From Marinomonas polaris DSM 16579 (GTDB taxonomy: Bacteria; Pseudomonadota; Gammaproteobacteria; Pseudomonadales; Marinomonadaceae): a stretch of DNA of 64,000 bases. The notes beneath the pieces were generated by a model. The model made no database searches, was not told the origin of the DNA, and was given only the letters and a program-made list of their open reading frames with translations. Both the position numbers and the translations under genes were made by a program. Positions 35,698 to 44,434 of the stretch are shown here, in pieces; the first letter of the stretch is position 1, and every line of letters begins with the position of its first letter. Where the stretch lies: contig NZ_FQVF01000005.1 of NCBI RefSeq assembly GCF_900129155.1, positions 1 to 64,000 on the forward strand. Direction: 5' to 3'.

Positions 35698-36330
35698 CTA
35701 ATTAGTTAGAATAGCTGCCAATAGTTGACTGGAAGTCGGCACTAATCCCACTTTAATCTCGAAAGGTTTGAACACCTTATTAATGATTTCTGCGGTGTAA
35801 TTACCTTTGTCGTTTTCGATTTCTGACAAGGTTTTACGAGAGACGCCACACAGCTTGGTATAAGCATCTTGTCTAATACCCAGAACGCCAACGCGTAATT
35901 CTCGCAGTGCGGCGCCTTGTGTCATTTCATCCAACAATAAACTTTTGATGATCTGATTAATCGCAATTAATTGTTCTTCTTTTGTCATCGGCTCTAAGCT
36001 TTTAGACGCACGCTGACGAGTGCTGCTTGAAGATTCTGGCGCGTCAGCCTCAATAGCAATAGGGCTTTCAGCAAGGTTTTTAATAGAGTCATCAATAGTG
36101 CTTTCTATCGCTTTTTGGGTTTTGCTTTTCTTCGGCGTTTGGGGATCTGTGGTAGACACTTTCACAACTTCAGTAGATACGATCACTTCAGGCTGAGAAT
36201 CTTTTTTTTCTTTAGAATGTTTCTTGGTTTCTAGTTTGTCCTGCTTCTTCTTTTTTTGCTCATTTTTCTTTGATTTGGCTTTATGCTTCTTCAATGGTTG
36301 AGCGCTGTCTAACTGTCCTTTCATCTTCAT
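35698..36330 (-). CDS. XRE-family helix-turn-helix protein with lysine-rich N-terminus
   Basis: GGAG with 8-nt spacing selects ATG 36330, giving 210 residues. The first about 60 are very basic and repetitive (KKHKAKSKKNEQKKKKQDK), then a Ser/Thr-rich linker, then a C-terminal Cro/C1 helix-turn-helix (IRQDAYTKLCGVSRKTLSEI). The basic tail may bind DNA nonspecifically. It may be chromosomally fixed rather than a toxin-antitoxin partner, as no partner gene is adjacent. Confidence 0.75.
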   Translation of the reverse strand: MKMKGQLDSAQPLKKHKAKSKKNEQKKKKQDKLETKKHSKEKKDSQPEVIVSTEVVKVSTTDPQTPKKSKTQKAIESTIDDSIKNLAESPIAIEADAPESSSSTRQRASKSLEPMTKEEQLIAINQIIKSLLLDEMTQGAALRELRVGVLGIRQDAYTKLCGVSRKTLSEIENDKGNYTAEIINKVFKPFEIKVGLVPTSSQLLAAILTN

Positions 36331-36477
36331 TTTGTCGTCTCCGTAGGCCTTATAAAAAAGCGAGGTTGAGTACCGTGAATGAAATGAGAGTACAGAGCTA
36401 ATATGACAGATAAGTAACAATAACGGTGAAAACGATTTTATTTTCTGAGTGTGGCTACTTGATTGTCTTGATATAAC

Positions 36478-36499
36478 GTCCTTAATCCTGTTCTAGGAC
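36478..36499. promoter_or_regulatory. GTCCT-N12-AGGAC operator, site 1
   Basis: This 22-bp inverted repeat ends 64 bases before the hydrolase ATG. Its interior (TAATCCTGTTCT) resembles that of site 3 (AGAACCTGATCT) before the DUF805 gene. It is presumably the target of the AraC regulator encoded between the two promoters. Confidence 0.65.
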
Positions 36500-36563
36500 G
36501 CTTTACCTGTATTTTCCTTTCATAGTGATTTCTTTCTAAAGCATCTTGAAGAGGAATTACATC

Positions 36564-37580
36564 ATGAGAGGATTTGCGAGTTTCATTCTATTGGTGGCCT
36601 GCTGGGCGTCGAATGCGTCCGCGTATTCGGTGGGTTTTGATCAGGTTCAGTTGTACACAGACAGTGATAGACCGTTAAAAGCCAGTGTTTGGTATCCATC
36701 CCAGACGACATTTCCCATTGAAAGAATCGCGGAAAACGCGGCGTTTTTGGGAACCGATGTGGTACGAGTTGGAACGCCGCTGGCGGGTAAGTTTCCGCTG
36801 GTAGTGATTTCTCATGGTTATCGTGGTAACTGGCGTAATCAAAATTGGCTCGCTACGAAGTTGGCACAAGACGGTTTTGTCGTGGCGTCGCTTGATCATC
36901 TTGGGACCACGTCTTTTGATCATTCCCCACAAGCGGCGGCTCAGTGGTGGCAACGCGCTGGAGACTTATCGCGCTTGTTGGATTGGTTGTTGAACGAGTC
37001 TTATCTATTGCCAAATATCGACGCTAACAATGTCACCGCTATTGGCCATTCATTGGGTGGTTGGACTGTGATGTTACTAGCAGGCGCGCAATTTGATCGT
37101 GACCAGCTAAAGCAAGAATGTGTTCTTAAAAATAATCCTCGAGTGTGTGGTTTGATGACTGAACTTGGTTTGGATCAACCACAAATAGGCGAGCCGACTG
37201 GCAGTTTAAAAGATGAGCGAATCAAGCGAGTTGTGTCGTTAGATTTAGGTTTGGCGAGAAGCTTGTCACGCCAAAGTTTACAGGTCTTAACGGTACCAAC
37301 ATTGATCCTTGCGGCAGGTGTCGATATTGGCGATTTACCACAAGCGGAAGAGTCTGGTTTTCTCGCACAGTATCTACCAAAAAATACCTATGAATACATA
37401 GTGTACCCAGACGCAGCGCACTTTAGCTTTATGCAGCTTTGTAAACCGGGCGCTATTGAAATGATAGAAGAGGAAGAGCCGGGCGATGGCATTGTTTGCC
37501 AAGATGGTAATTGGCGTACTAGGGACGAACTTCACCAGGTTATGCATCGGGACATCATTCGATTTATCCAAGCACCTTAA
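36564..37580 (+). CDS. Secreted alpha/beta hydrolase (PAF-acetylhydrolase/dienelactone hydrolase-like)
   Basis: From ATG 36564 (GAGGAA upstream) the protein has 338 residues and a signal peptide ending SNASA. An alpha/beta-hydrolase core follows: oxyanion region VVISHGYRGNWRNQNWLA, nucleophile elbow GHSLGGWT (Ser), and late His in PDAAHFSF. A Cys-containing insert (QECVLKNNPRVCGLM) may form a disulphide. It should hydrolyse an ester in the periplasm. It converges on the membrane AraC gene with a 4-bp overlap and has site 1 of the shared operator upstream. Confidence 0.82.
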   Translation: MRGFASFILLVACWASNASAYSVGFDQVQLYTDSDRPLKASVWYPSQTTFPIERIAENAAFLGTDVVRVGTPLAGKFPLVVISHGYRGNWRNQNWLATKLAQDGFVVASLDHLGTTSFDHSPQAAAQWWQRAGDLSRLLDWLLNESYLLPNIDANNVTAIGHSLGGWTVMLLAGAQFDRDQLKQECVLKNNPRVCGLMTELGLDQPQIGEPTGSLKDERIKRVVSLDLGLARSLSRQSLQVLTVPTLILAAGVDIGDLPQAEESGFLAQYLPKNTYEYIVYPDAAHFSFMQLCKPGAIEMIEEEEPGDGIVCQDGNWRTRDELHQVMHRDIIRFIQAP

Positions 37581-38626
37581 TTCTTCATATTAGAGCGCCG
37601 AAAGGCGCTCGGTGTCTGTTGTGTCACGCGAGAAAACTCTCGATGGAAGTTAGATTTCGTCTGAAAGCCAGAATCCATATAAATTTGGGTGATGGCTTTG
37701 TCGGTTGATAGCAGTAGTGTTTTGGCTCGTTCAATACGATATTCGTTCACTACTTGCGAAATGTTGCGACCGTAAACTTGGTTAATGGCAGCAGAGATTT
37801 GACGCGCTGGAATACAGGCTTTTCTGGCGAGTCTATCGAGTGTTAGGTCTGGATCGAGAAACGCTTCTTTGGTGCTAAGAAGCACTTCTATTTTGTGTAC
37901 TATGTCTTTTACTTCATCGTCGGTTAATGGGTGATGAGGCTTGTCTTTTGATTCTTCTACAGGCGTTGTTTTTTCATTTTGATCGGATGATTCGTTAACG
38001 CTGGGTGCAATGCTTAGGCTCATCATAATGACGGCGATTGCCAAAATAGGCAGTAATACAGCATGACCAATGGCGAGGATAATCAGCGTATGCTCGCCAG
38101 CAAAAAAAGTAAAATCGACCGCCAAAGCGCCATCAATCATGGCAGACATTAACAGCATGGCACCCGCAATACGTTCGGCTTTTAGAGCATTGTCGATATC
38201 AGATAAGCGTACTTGTTCAGGAAGATCCGACGCTTTTAAAGACGCTCGAATCAGTGCAACGCCATAACCAACATAAAGCAGTGTTAAAACTGGGTCCAAA
38301 GGCGGTCGCCAGAATGGATAAGTAAAAGACGCCAAGGTGACAAAAACAGGTGGTAAGAAATGCCAGATTTTTAGTTTATAGCGTTGGTGAGCACTCGAAA
38401 AACAGTACCAAGCAGTAACGGGAATACAAGACGCCAAGATAGGTTGAATCAAACGAAATAACGAATAATCAAACGTCCAGCGTAGACCAACCACTGTCGT
38501 CGTTAGCGCACACAAAGCAATAAAGACAAACGCCGATTGTGTGGTTTCTTCTCGGCGAATAAACAACAAAATCGCCAAGATAGACAGCAATAGGGCAACC
38601 ACAAAAGGTAATGGAATAGCGATCAT
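37577..38626 (-). CDS. Membrane-anchored AraC-family regulator
   Basis: The 349-residue protein combines about seven membrane helices (residues 5-210; VVALLLSILAILLFI is the first) with a C-terminal AraC helix-turn-helix pair (LTLDRLARKACIPARQISAA and IYMDSGFQTKSNFHREF). An acidic/polar linker (NESSDQNEKTTPVEESKDK) joins them. A membrane sensor acting directly on DNA is implied. Three palindromes GTCCT-N12-AGGAC flank it, before both neighbouring operons. Confidence 0.85.
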   Translation of the reverse strand: MIAIPLPFVVALLLSILAILLFIRREETTQSAFVFIALCALTTTVVGLRWTFDYSLFRLIQPILASCIPVTAWYCFSSAHQRYKLKIWHFLPPVFVTLASFTYPFWRPPLDPVLTLLYVGYGVALIRASLKASDLPEQVRLSDIDNALKAERIAGAMLLMSAMIDGALAVDFTFFAGEHTLIILAIGHAVLLPILAIAVIMMSLSIAPSVNESSDQNEKTTPVEESKDKPHHPLTDDEVKDIVHKIEVLLSTKEAFLDPDLTLDRLARKACIPARQISAAINQVYGRNISQVVNEYRIERAKTLLLSTDKAITQIYMDSGFQTKSNFHREFSRVTQQTPSAFRRSNMKN

Positions 38627-38733
38627 CTTGGCTCCGCCTTATTTATTGTGTAATAGCTCAGACCTGATCTTCGTTGTATATGTATCACTTTTATCTGCAT
38701 CATGCCCGCCATTATTTTTTAGAAAGCCATTCT

Positions 38734-38777
38734 GTCCTAAAAAGTCATCAAGGACGTCCTAGAACCTGATCTAGGAC
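38734..38777. promoter_or_regulatory. Two abutting GTCCT-N12-AGGAC operators, sites 2 and 3
   Basis: Site 2 is 38734-38755 and site 3 is 38756-38777, joined with no gap, so the period is exactly 22 bp (two helical turns). Site 3 is a stronger palindrome (GTCCTAGA/TCTAGGAC). Site 3 ends 69 bases before the DUF805 ATG, close to the 64-base distance of site 1 from its gene. Sites 2 and 3 also lie about 110 bases before the AraC gene start. Confidence 0.7.
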
Positions 38778-38846
38778 GCAAATCTTTTCTTCGCCACGTA
38801 CTTTTAAGCCTTCAATGTCCCTCGGGACTAATCAAAGGAGAAAAGT

Positions 38847-39200
38847 ATGAACTGGTATTTTGATGCGTGGAAACGTTATGCGCAATTTTCAGGAAGAGCA
38901 TCACAGGAAGCATTTTGGATGTTCTTTTTGGCGAATTTTTTGATCTCGGTAGTGTTTGTCTTGTTGGAAATCTTCTTTCAAGCAACGTGGAAAATAGATG
39001 CGCTTTATAGCCTGTTCGTTTTCTTGCCAATGTTGTCTTTAACCATACGCAGACTGCATGACACTAACCGCTCCGCTTGGTGGTTGCTGGTGGTTTTGGT
39101 TCCCGCGATAGGCATGCTTGTTTTGCTGGTGTTATTGGCCTTACCAAGCGACCCAGACAGCGATTTTTCTAATTATCCACAAAACACCCCGATGCTATAA
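38847..39200 (+). CDS. DUF805 membrane protein
   Basis: The 117-residue protein matches DUF805: WKRYAQFSGRASQEAFWMF, three membrane helices and the RRLHDTNRSAWW loop. Function is unknown; the family is common in bacterial inner membranes. AAAGGAG lies before the ATG. It begins a two-gene unit with the lipoprotein at 39214, downstream of the paired operators. Confidence 0.88.
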   Translation: MNWYFDAWKRYAQFSGRASQEAFWMFFLANFLISVVFVLLEIFFQATWKIDALYSLFVFLPMLSLTIRRLHDTNRSAWWLLVVLVPAIGMLVLLVLLALPSDPDSDFSNYPQNTPML

Positions 39201-39213
39201 ACAGGAGCCAAAC

Positions 39214-39780
39214 ATGAAAGATGTTAATAACTTACCCCACTTATCCACCATGTTATGCTCAATTTTGCTACTTTTGTCGGTTTCTGCGTGCAGCAGTGAA
39301 GCAAAAAACACGAATGAAAGTAACTTGGCATTTTCAGATGACGTAAAAGCTGTGGTCTACATCGAATCGCCGAAAGTTGGGACTTTATTGCAGCTGCGAG
39401 GTATCGCTGGAAAAGGTGTGCTTATCGTCAAAAAAGACAATCGACAAGAAGAGCAAACAACTTGTGTTTCTTCACCGATTCGATTCGCAGCAGGTGACTT
39501 CGGTGGTGACAGTATTGGTATTCAATCCGTTGAGCCTATTCGACTGCTTATTTACTCCGATAAGGTCGCAGAAAAATTGATCGCCGGTGATGAAGTGGTC
39601 AGCGAAGATTATGTCATTACCGACCAAATCGAATCTCAACTTGGTGACATCAAAATTGAATCCGGCTTAACACTTAGTTATGGTTTTGTACTCAACCCTG
39701 GCGAATGGTCTTGGTCGTCGGTATTTGGTTTGGATCACGACGAAGTGGATTGTGGACTGTTAAAAAGGTTAGCGTTATAA
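39214..39780 (+). CDS. Putative lipoprotein
   Basis: AGGAG before ATG 39214 gives 188 residues with a signal peptide and lipobox LSVSAC (MLCSILLLLSVSACSSE). The mature domain is beta-rich with two cysteines (TTCVSS and VDCGLL). No family is recognised. The frame also extends upstream into the DUF805 gene, but the internal start is clearly favoured. It is 13 bases after DUF805 and probably part of the AraC-controlled unit. Confidence 0.72.
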   Translation: MKDVNNLPHLSTMLCSILLLLSVSACSSEAKNTNESNLAFSDDVKAVVYIESPKVGTLLQLRGIAGKGVLIVKKDNRQEEQTTCVSSPIRFAAGDFGGDSIGIQSVEPIRLLIYSDKVAEKLIAGDEVVSEDYVITDQIESQLGDIKIESGLTLSYGFVLNPGEWSWSSVFGLDHDEVDCGLLKRLAL

Positions 39781-39845
39781 AATGCTGATCTGAACGCTGT
39801 TGTCAGTGCAGGTGGTTTTTATTTAACTTAGTCAAAAGGAATAAC

Positions 39846-40241
39846 ATGTTTTCGCATATTTATTACGGCGTTAGTGACTTCGAGCGAGCTTATGGTTTCT
39901 ACAGTAAGCTAATGACTTGTTTGGCCATGCAAGAGCGTTTTTGTGATCGAGACTATCCTTGGGCTGGTTGGAATAGCGATAGCTCAAACGGTCGACCTTT
40001 ATTCGTTATCGGCAAACCCTTTAATGGTGAAGCACACGATGCTGGCAATGGACAAATGATTGCCTTCAGTGCGAAAGATAGAGCCACCGTCACGGCTGCC
40101 TACAACTTAGCCATTGAAAACGGCGCCACATGTGAAGGTCAACCCGGACTGCGTAGCGAATACCATGAAAGTTACTTTGGCGCTTATTTTAGAGACTTAG
40201 ACGGCAATAAAGTTTGTGTTGTGTGTCATGAGGTTGAATGA
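39846..40241 (+). CDS. VOC-family (glyoxalase/dioxygenase-like) protein
   Basis: The 131-residue VOC domain shows the pattern HIYYGVSDFERAYGFYSKLM at the start and YFGAYFRDLDGNKVCVVCHE at the end, with candidate metal residues H4, a central H in GEAHDAG and a late E. Such proteins act as lyases, dioxygenases or resistance proteins. The reaction cannot be assigned. Confidence 0.82.
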   Translation: MFSHIYYGVSDFERAYGFYSKLMTCLAMQERFCDRDYPWAGWNSDSSNGRPLFVIGKPFNGEAHDAGNGQMIAFSAKDRATVTAAYNLAIENGATCEGQPGLRSEYHESYFGAYFRDLDGNKVCVVCHEVE

Positions 40242-40550
40242 CATAAGGAGATGACTTTAAAGTTGGAAAAATGTAAATAAAATCAATTAGTTAAGTTTTT
40301 ATTTCTAGATGAAATAATAAGAATACAAATCGTTTTCTTTTTAGATCTTATTTGTTTTCACTATTTTGCGCCTAAGATCGGTTGCAGCTTCTATATATTG
40401 TCGCTATATTTCCGAAACTTGAGAGTCCAAGGAATAGCCAAGTTAACTTGTGCAGTAGGTGCTTTCACTAATGTCATTTTTTTGGCAGGCGTGTGAGCAC
40501 TTGGAAATCAACATACCCTGCCTTGGTTATTAATTGCAGAGGTAAGTATT
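40242..40550. other. Intergenic region with no gene seen
   Basis: AT-rich DNA follows the VOC gene, then a run near 40440-40510 with imperfect inverted bases (GTGCT at 40459 and AGCAC at 40496). No frame longer than 30 codons has a ribosome-binding site. It probably contains the promoter of the GNAT gene. Confidence 0.5.
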
Positions 40551-40976
40551 ATGATTCGTAAATTGTGTGCCGAAGATATTAATGAAGTCGTATCCATTTG
40601 GTATTCGGCCTCAGTGAAAGCTCATGAGTTTATTGCTGAAGAATTTTGGCACTCGCAAAAAGAGCCGATGCGTGATGTTTATATACCCAATAGTGAAACT
40701 TGGGTTTATCACCTAGAAGACCGCATTTCAGGCTTTATTTCTTATTATCAAGGCTTCATCCCAGCTCTGTTTGTTTCCCCAAGTGATCAATCTAAAGGTA
40801 TTGGTACTGAATTGCTCACTACACTGAAACAATATTATAACCAACTCAGCCTGACGGTTTATGCTGAAAATACTCAGGCTCATTCATTCTATATTCGACA
40901 AGGTTTTATCGAGCTAGAACGAAAGTTGTGTGAGCATACTGGGCATGAAGAGATCTTAATGTCTTGGGCTTTATAA
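40551..40976 (+). CDS. GNAT N-acetyltransferase, YjaB-like
   Basis: The 141-residue protein shows the YjaB-type opening (VVSIWYSASVKAHEFIAEEF) and acetyl-CoA site (LFVSPSDQSKGIGTELL), ending in FYIRQGFIELER. The substrate is unknown. AGAGG precedes the ATG, and a good terminator follows. Confidence 0.85.
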   Translation: MIRKLCAEDINEVVSIWYSASVKAHEFIAEEFWHSQKEPMRDVYIPNSETWVYHLEDRISGFISYYQGFIPALFVSPSDQSKGIGTELLTTLKQYYNQLSLTVYAENTQAHSFYIRQGFIELERKLCEHTGHEEILMSWAL

Positions 40977-40994
40977 ACATATAAAAGTATTTCT

Positions 40995-41037
40995 AAAGGA
41001 TTCAAAGTATACGATGTGTGTATTTTGAATCCTTTTT
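40995..41037 (+). terminator. Terminator after the GNAT gene
   Basis: AAAGGATTCAAA pairs with TTTGAATCCTTT around a GTATAC/GTGTAT loop, followed by five T. Confidence 0.85.
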
Positions 41038-41109
41038 GTCTTAATTTCGTAGCGATAGGATGAGCTAGTTTATCTAAGGCGACGTAAGAAACAAGTTGAC
41101 GTATTTACC

Positions 41110-41643
41110 ATGAAAAAAGTAAATGTAATAGGAACAACCGGAAGCGGGAAATCAACATTTTCACAGCGCTTAGCTAAAAAAATAAATGCACCTTATATCC
41201 AAATGGACCAAATTTTTTGGAAGCAAAATTGGCAAGAGTCTCAAGATTCTGAATTTTTTCAAAGAATTGAAGATGTTTTATCTGAAAGTACATGGGTTCT
41301 AGACGGTAATTATAGTAGAACGAATATTATAAAATGGCGTGACGCAGATACTATAATATGGATAGATTACTCATTTTGCAGAACATTATTTCAACTATTT
41401 AAACGTACTATCAAAAGGATAATCTCAGGAGAAGAGCTATGGCCAGAAACAGGAAATAGAGAATCCTTTGCCAAATCCTTTCTATCGAAGAAATCGATTT
41501 TTATTTGGTTTTTTAAAAATTATAGTCACAACAAACAAGGCTACTCAAAGTTAATGTATTCTTCAAAAATTAAGCACATTAATGTCATTCGCTTATGTAG
41601 TCCAAAAGAAGCAGATTTATTTTTGAAGAACATAGAAGCGTAG
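41110..41643 (+). CDS. P-loop kinase-like protein (topology modulation/FlaR-type)
   Basis: The 177-residue protein has Walker A GTTGSGKST (residues 8-16) and conserved QMDQIFWKQNWQ and WVLDGNYSRT segments of the FlaR-like adenylate-kinase relatives. A basic KRTIKRIISGEE helix follows. It probably phosphorylates a small molecule or nucleotide. Codons are AT-rich, consistent with horizontal origin. The family name 'topology modulation' is historical and not evidence of function. Confidence 0.78.
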   Translation: MKKVNVIGTTGSGKSTFSQRLAKKINAPYIQMDQIFWKQNWQESQDSEFFQRIEDVLSESTWVLDGNYSRTNIIKWRDADTIIWIDYSFCRTLFQLFKRTIKRIISGEELWPETGNRESFAKSFLSKKSIFIWFFKNYSHNKQGYSKLMYSSKIKHINVIRLCSPKEADLFLKNIEA

Positions 41644-41802
41644 AGTATTATTTTTATATTTTATGAGTTAGTTGTTGCAGCTACATTAATTTAACTTTAT
41701 CGCTAGTCAGATTTGACTACTCCAATCAAAAGCCAGCTTATTTCCCCTTTTATTGAAGAGAAACAAACTGGCTTTCTTGTAATTAAGTTAAGAAGTCGAA
41801 AA

Positions 41803-42104
41803 CTGAAGCACGGCCCCGACGAATCGTTTCAGTCCATCAGTCTGAGGGTTGGGCAAGATTGTTTTTGGATCGCCTTGTTCCCAGGTTTTGCCTTGGTGCA
41901 TGAAGACAACTCGGCTGCCGACGTCGCGGGCGAAGTTCACTTCATGGGTCACCAGCACTAAGGTGATGGCTTCTTTCGCCAGTTGCTAGAGTACTTTTAA
42001 GACTTCGCCATCGTCATGTGTGGGAACAGGTTGAAGTTTTGGAAAATCATACTGACACTAAGCGCAAGACGACGAGCCTGAATGTCTTTTGTGGCGACTT
42101 CTTA
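41803..42104 (-). pseudogene. Decayed copy of the amino-acid ABC ATPase gene
   Basis: The sequence matches the minus-strand ATPase gene at 43706-44434 closely (for example the TTGGATCGCCTTGTTCCCAG block) but is broken. About 233 bases are missing between two TTCGCC copies (43908 and 44141 in the intact gene), giving a frameshift. An in-frame TAG replaces a Glu codon (CTCTAG near 41988), and the terminal stop is lost (TAG to CAG at 41803). The terminator-like repeat 3' of the intact gene is also copied (41730-41780). A plus-strand frame over it is antisense noise. Confidence 0.9.
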
Positions 42105-42138
42105 AGCGATAACATATTTATTTTAAAAGGGAATTGAT

Positions 42139-42675
42139 TTGAAAAAGACAATAGCTGTGATGATTTGCCTTCTGCTTTTTGGCTGCTCTCATGTTCCATT
42201 AGGCAGCATGCTTAAGCTGAGTGCCTTTGATGAAAATAGTTTTTTAAGCTTAAACCCACATGAATTGAGAAGTCGAATTCAGATCGATAAACCGGTTGAA
42301 ATAGACATATCCAAAACAGCGTTATCATTGAATTTAGAAACATCGAATGGATGGCTAGTTTTTGATTATCCATTGAAGGTTCTCTCTATTAAAAATATTC
42401 ATCAGGATGACAATAACTGGTTTATATCGGCGATGGAATTTACGGAATATGAGTTTGCTTTATCAGATGAGGCTGTTCACAACTTTCAAGCTTTACAAGA
42501 AAAAATGCAGTTGGAAAAGCCTAAAAGCTACCGTTTGAATATTGATACCGAACTTGAAAAACTACCTGATGATCAAGACGAGATTATACTATCTATCTTT
42601 GTAAGGCTGTCTGCAGAAAGTGATTACATTACCTTGTTTGATAGGGGATCTGTTGATGTTGAAGGGCATAACTAA
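42139..42675 (+). CDS. Putative lipoprotein (TTG start)
   Basis: TTG at 42139 with AAGGGA upstream starts MKKTIAVMICLLLFGCSHV, a lipoprotein signal with lipobox LLFGC. The 178-residue protein has no recognised domain; its mature part is acidic with beta-strand patterns. The beta-strand content and the IDKPVEIDIS opening recall DUF1439 (YceB-like) lipoproteins, which is a tentative suggestion. Confidence 0.65.
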   Translation: MKKTIAVMICLLLFGCSHVPLGSMLKLSAFDENSFLSLNPHELRSRIQIDKPVEIDISKTALSLNLETSNGWLVFDYPLKVLSIKNIHQDDNNWFISAMEFTEYEFALSDEAVHNFQALQEKMQLEKPKSYRLNIDTELEKLPDDQDEIILSIFVRLSAESDYITLFDRGSVDVEGHN

Positions 42676-42973
42676 AGCAAGTGGAAGCCAAACCATTAAT
42701 TTTGAGTCAGAGTGGGATGCCCTGTTCACTAAAATTAAGGAATAAGCTGCGTAGTTAATAGATTCGTATTAGACATATCAACAATCACTCAACAGGATTT
42801 GGAAAATATTTACCAATACATCATGCCCGGTGGAAGACATCTAGATGGATATTAGATTTGATCCTATTGCTATCGATACACACTTTTTCAATATGTAGCA
42901 TGAGATGTTTATTAGTTTTAGGTTAAAAAATGAGAATGTTTATAAAGATATGAATATATTAAAGGAATAGAAG
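42676..42973. other. Intergenic region with short coding-like fragments
   Basis: A 29-codon frame from 42655 (ATG TTG AAG) and a separate frame (42750-42855) reading FVLDISTITQQDLENIYQYI then GGRHLDGY look like remnants. Neither has a start with a ribosome-binding site. They may be debris of immunity or toxin genes; no identification is possible. Confidence 0.35.
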
Positions 42974-43588
42974 ATGGCTGATGCAAGTGTTGCGTTTGAT
43001 GATGCAATTAAAAATATAATGAAAAATTCAGAACAGTATCTTTACCAGTTTAATTTCTCAGCATGCGAGCTTTGGTTATGCAATGAATTATGTAAAATTT
43101 TGAATTTCGAAGCTGGCACTGGTGTATCTAGTGAAAAGAATGAGTTTATTTATAACGAAGATAAGAAAAGAGACTTGTCTATTTATCATTGGGATAAAAA
43201 TGGCACTGAGAAGTTGCTTGAGCATATAGAAGTGAAAGTAGTTTATCCTAAATATTTGTTAAGCCATAAAGTAAATTGGCTTGACTCATTAGTGAATAAA
43301 CTTGAAAGATCACAGCTAAATTTCAATGAATATATTGGTTACCATGGCTGGGTATTTTTTGTTTGGACATCAGATAGAACATATTCAAAAAAATACCCCA
43401 ATCCAACCGATTTTTTTAATAGAGATACTCAAGAGATTAAAACTAAATTGCCTCATTGTTATAATTCAAAAACAGACTTCCAATGTGTTGATATCATTGA
43501 TGGAAGCTTTTTATGGAGAGGTGTTACTAAACGTATTGTTGTTAAGGGCATGCAATTTACTAAGGCAGCAAAACAGATTTCTGTTTGA
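42974..43588 (+). CDS. Uncharacterised protein with possible PD-(D/E)XK nuclease core
   Basis: The 204-residue AT-rich protein has no family I recognise with certainty. Residues 60-95 show KKRDLSIYHW then HIEVKVVYPKY, spaced like the D...ExK core of PD-(D/E)XK nucleases, with helices on both sides. A GWVFFVWTS strand follows. There is no signal peptide. A weak AAGGAA precedes ATG 42974. It lies between the decayed and intact ATPase copies and may have entered by transfer. Confidence 0.6.
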   Translation: MADASVAFDDAIKNIMKNSEQYLYQFNFSACELWLCNELCKILNFEAGTGVSSEKNEFIYNEDKKRDLSIYHWDKNGTEKLLEHIEVKVVYPKYLLSHKVNWLDSLVNKLERSQLNFNEYIGYHGWVFFVWTSDRTYSKKYPNPTDFFNRDTQEIKTKLPHCYNSKTDFQCVDIIDGSFLWRGVTKRIVVKGMQFTKAAKQISV

Positions 43589-43631
43589 ATACTAATCTGA
43601 TTTTCTATTACAAATTTTAACTACTCAAGTG

Positions 43632-43680
43632 AAAAAGCCAGTCCGTCTCTCTTACATTAAGAGAAAAAAACTGGCTTTTT
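43632..43680. terminator. Bidirectional terminator 3' of the ABC operon
   Basis: AAAAAGCCAG (43632-43641) pairs with CTGGCTTTTT (43671-43680), and TCTCTCTTA/TAAGAGA extends the fold inside. A similar structure accompanies the decayed copy at 41730-41780. Confidence 0.8.
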
Positions 43681-43705
43681 TGTAATTATGTTAAGAAGTC
43701 GAAAA

Positions 43706-44434
43706 CTAAAGCACTGCCCCCATAAACTGTTTCAGTTCATCTGTCTGTGGGTTGGACAAGATGGTTTTTGGATCGCCTTGTTCCCAGACTTTGCCTTGGT
43801 GCATGAAGACAACTCGGCTGCCGACGTCGCGAGCGAAGTTCATTTCATGAGTAACTAGAACCAAGGTGATACCTTCTTTAGCCAGTTGTTCGAGTACTTT
43901 TAATACTTCGCCGACCAATTCTGGATCAAGGGCAGATGTGATTTCGTCACACAGCAAGACTTTTGGTGACATTGCCAAGGCGCGGGCGATGGCGACACGT
44001 TGTTGCTGGCCGCCAGACAGCTTTTCTGGGAAACTGTCGAATTTTTCTGCAAGTCCCACTTTTTCTAGCATGGCGCGAGCCGTCGTTTCGGCCTCGGCTT
44101 TGCTTTTCTTCAAGACGATAGTCGGTGCAAGCATGACGTTTTCGCCAACTGTCATGTGCGGGAACAGGTTGAAGTTTTGGAAAATCATACCGACGCTAAG
44201 CGCAAGACGACGAACCTGAATGTCTTCTGTGGTGACTTCTTTACCGTCAACGGTAATGCCGCCTTCTTGGTATTGCTCTAAGCCATTGATGCAGCGCAGT
44301 AGAGTACTTTTACCAGAACCACTTTTGCCGATGATAGAAACCACTTCGCCAGCTTTGATGTCTAGATCAATGCCTTTCAGCACATGATTATCGCCATAGT
44401 ATTTATGGACTTGATGTAAGTTAACGAGAGACAT
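43706..44434 (-). CDS. Polar amino-acid-type ABC transporter ATPase (GlnQ-like)
   Basis: The 242-residue protein has Walker [11 protein letters not shown]-loop [19 protein letters not shown], signature [15 protein letters not shown], Walker [14 protein letters not shown] and H-loop LVTHEM, all typical of GlnQ/HisP. It powers the importer with the two permeases upstream. Its start overlaps the permease stop. In this setting a ureide or amino acid from purine degradation is a reasonable substrate, by inference from the divergent hpx-type genes. A decayed copy lies at 41803-42104. Confidence 0.93.
   Translation of the reverse strand: MSLVNLHQVHKYYGDNHVLKGIDLDIKAGEVVSIIGKSGSGKSTLLRCINGLEQYQEGGITVDGKEVTTEDIQVRRLALSVGMIFQNFNLFPHMTVGENVMLAPTIVLKKSKAEAETTARAMLEKVGLAEKFDSFPEKLSGGQQQRVAIARALAMSPKVLLCDEITSALDPELVGEVLKVLEQLAKEGITLVLVTHEMNFARDVGSRVVFMHQGKVWEQGDPKTILSNPQTDELKQFMGAVL

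Noticed and set aside
41713-41961. Plus-strand frame of 82 codons
   Set aside because: It is antisense to the decayed ATPase copy and has no ribosome-binding site; the minus strand explains the sequence.
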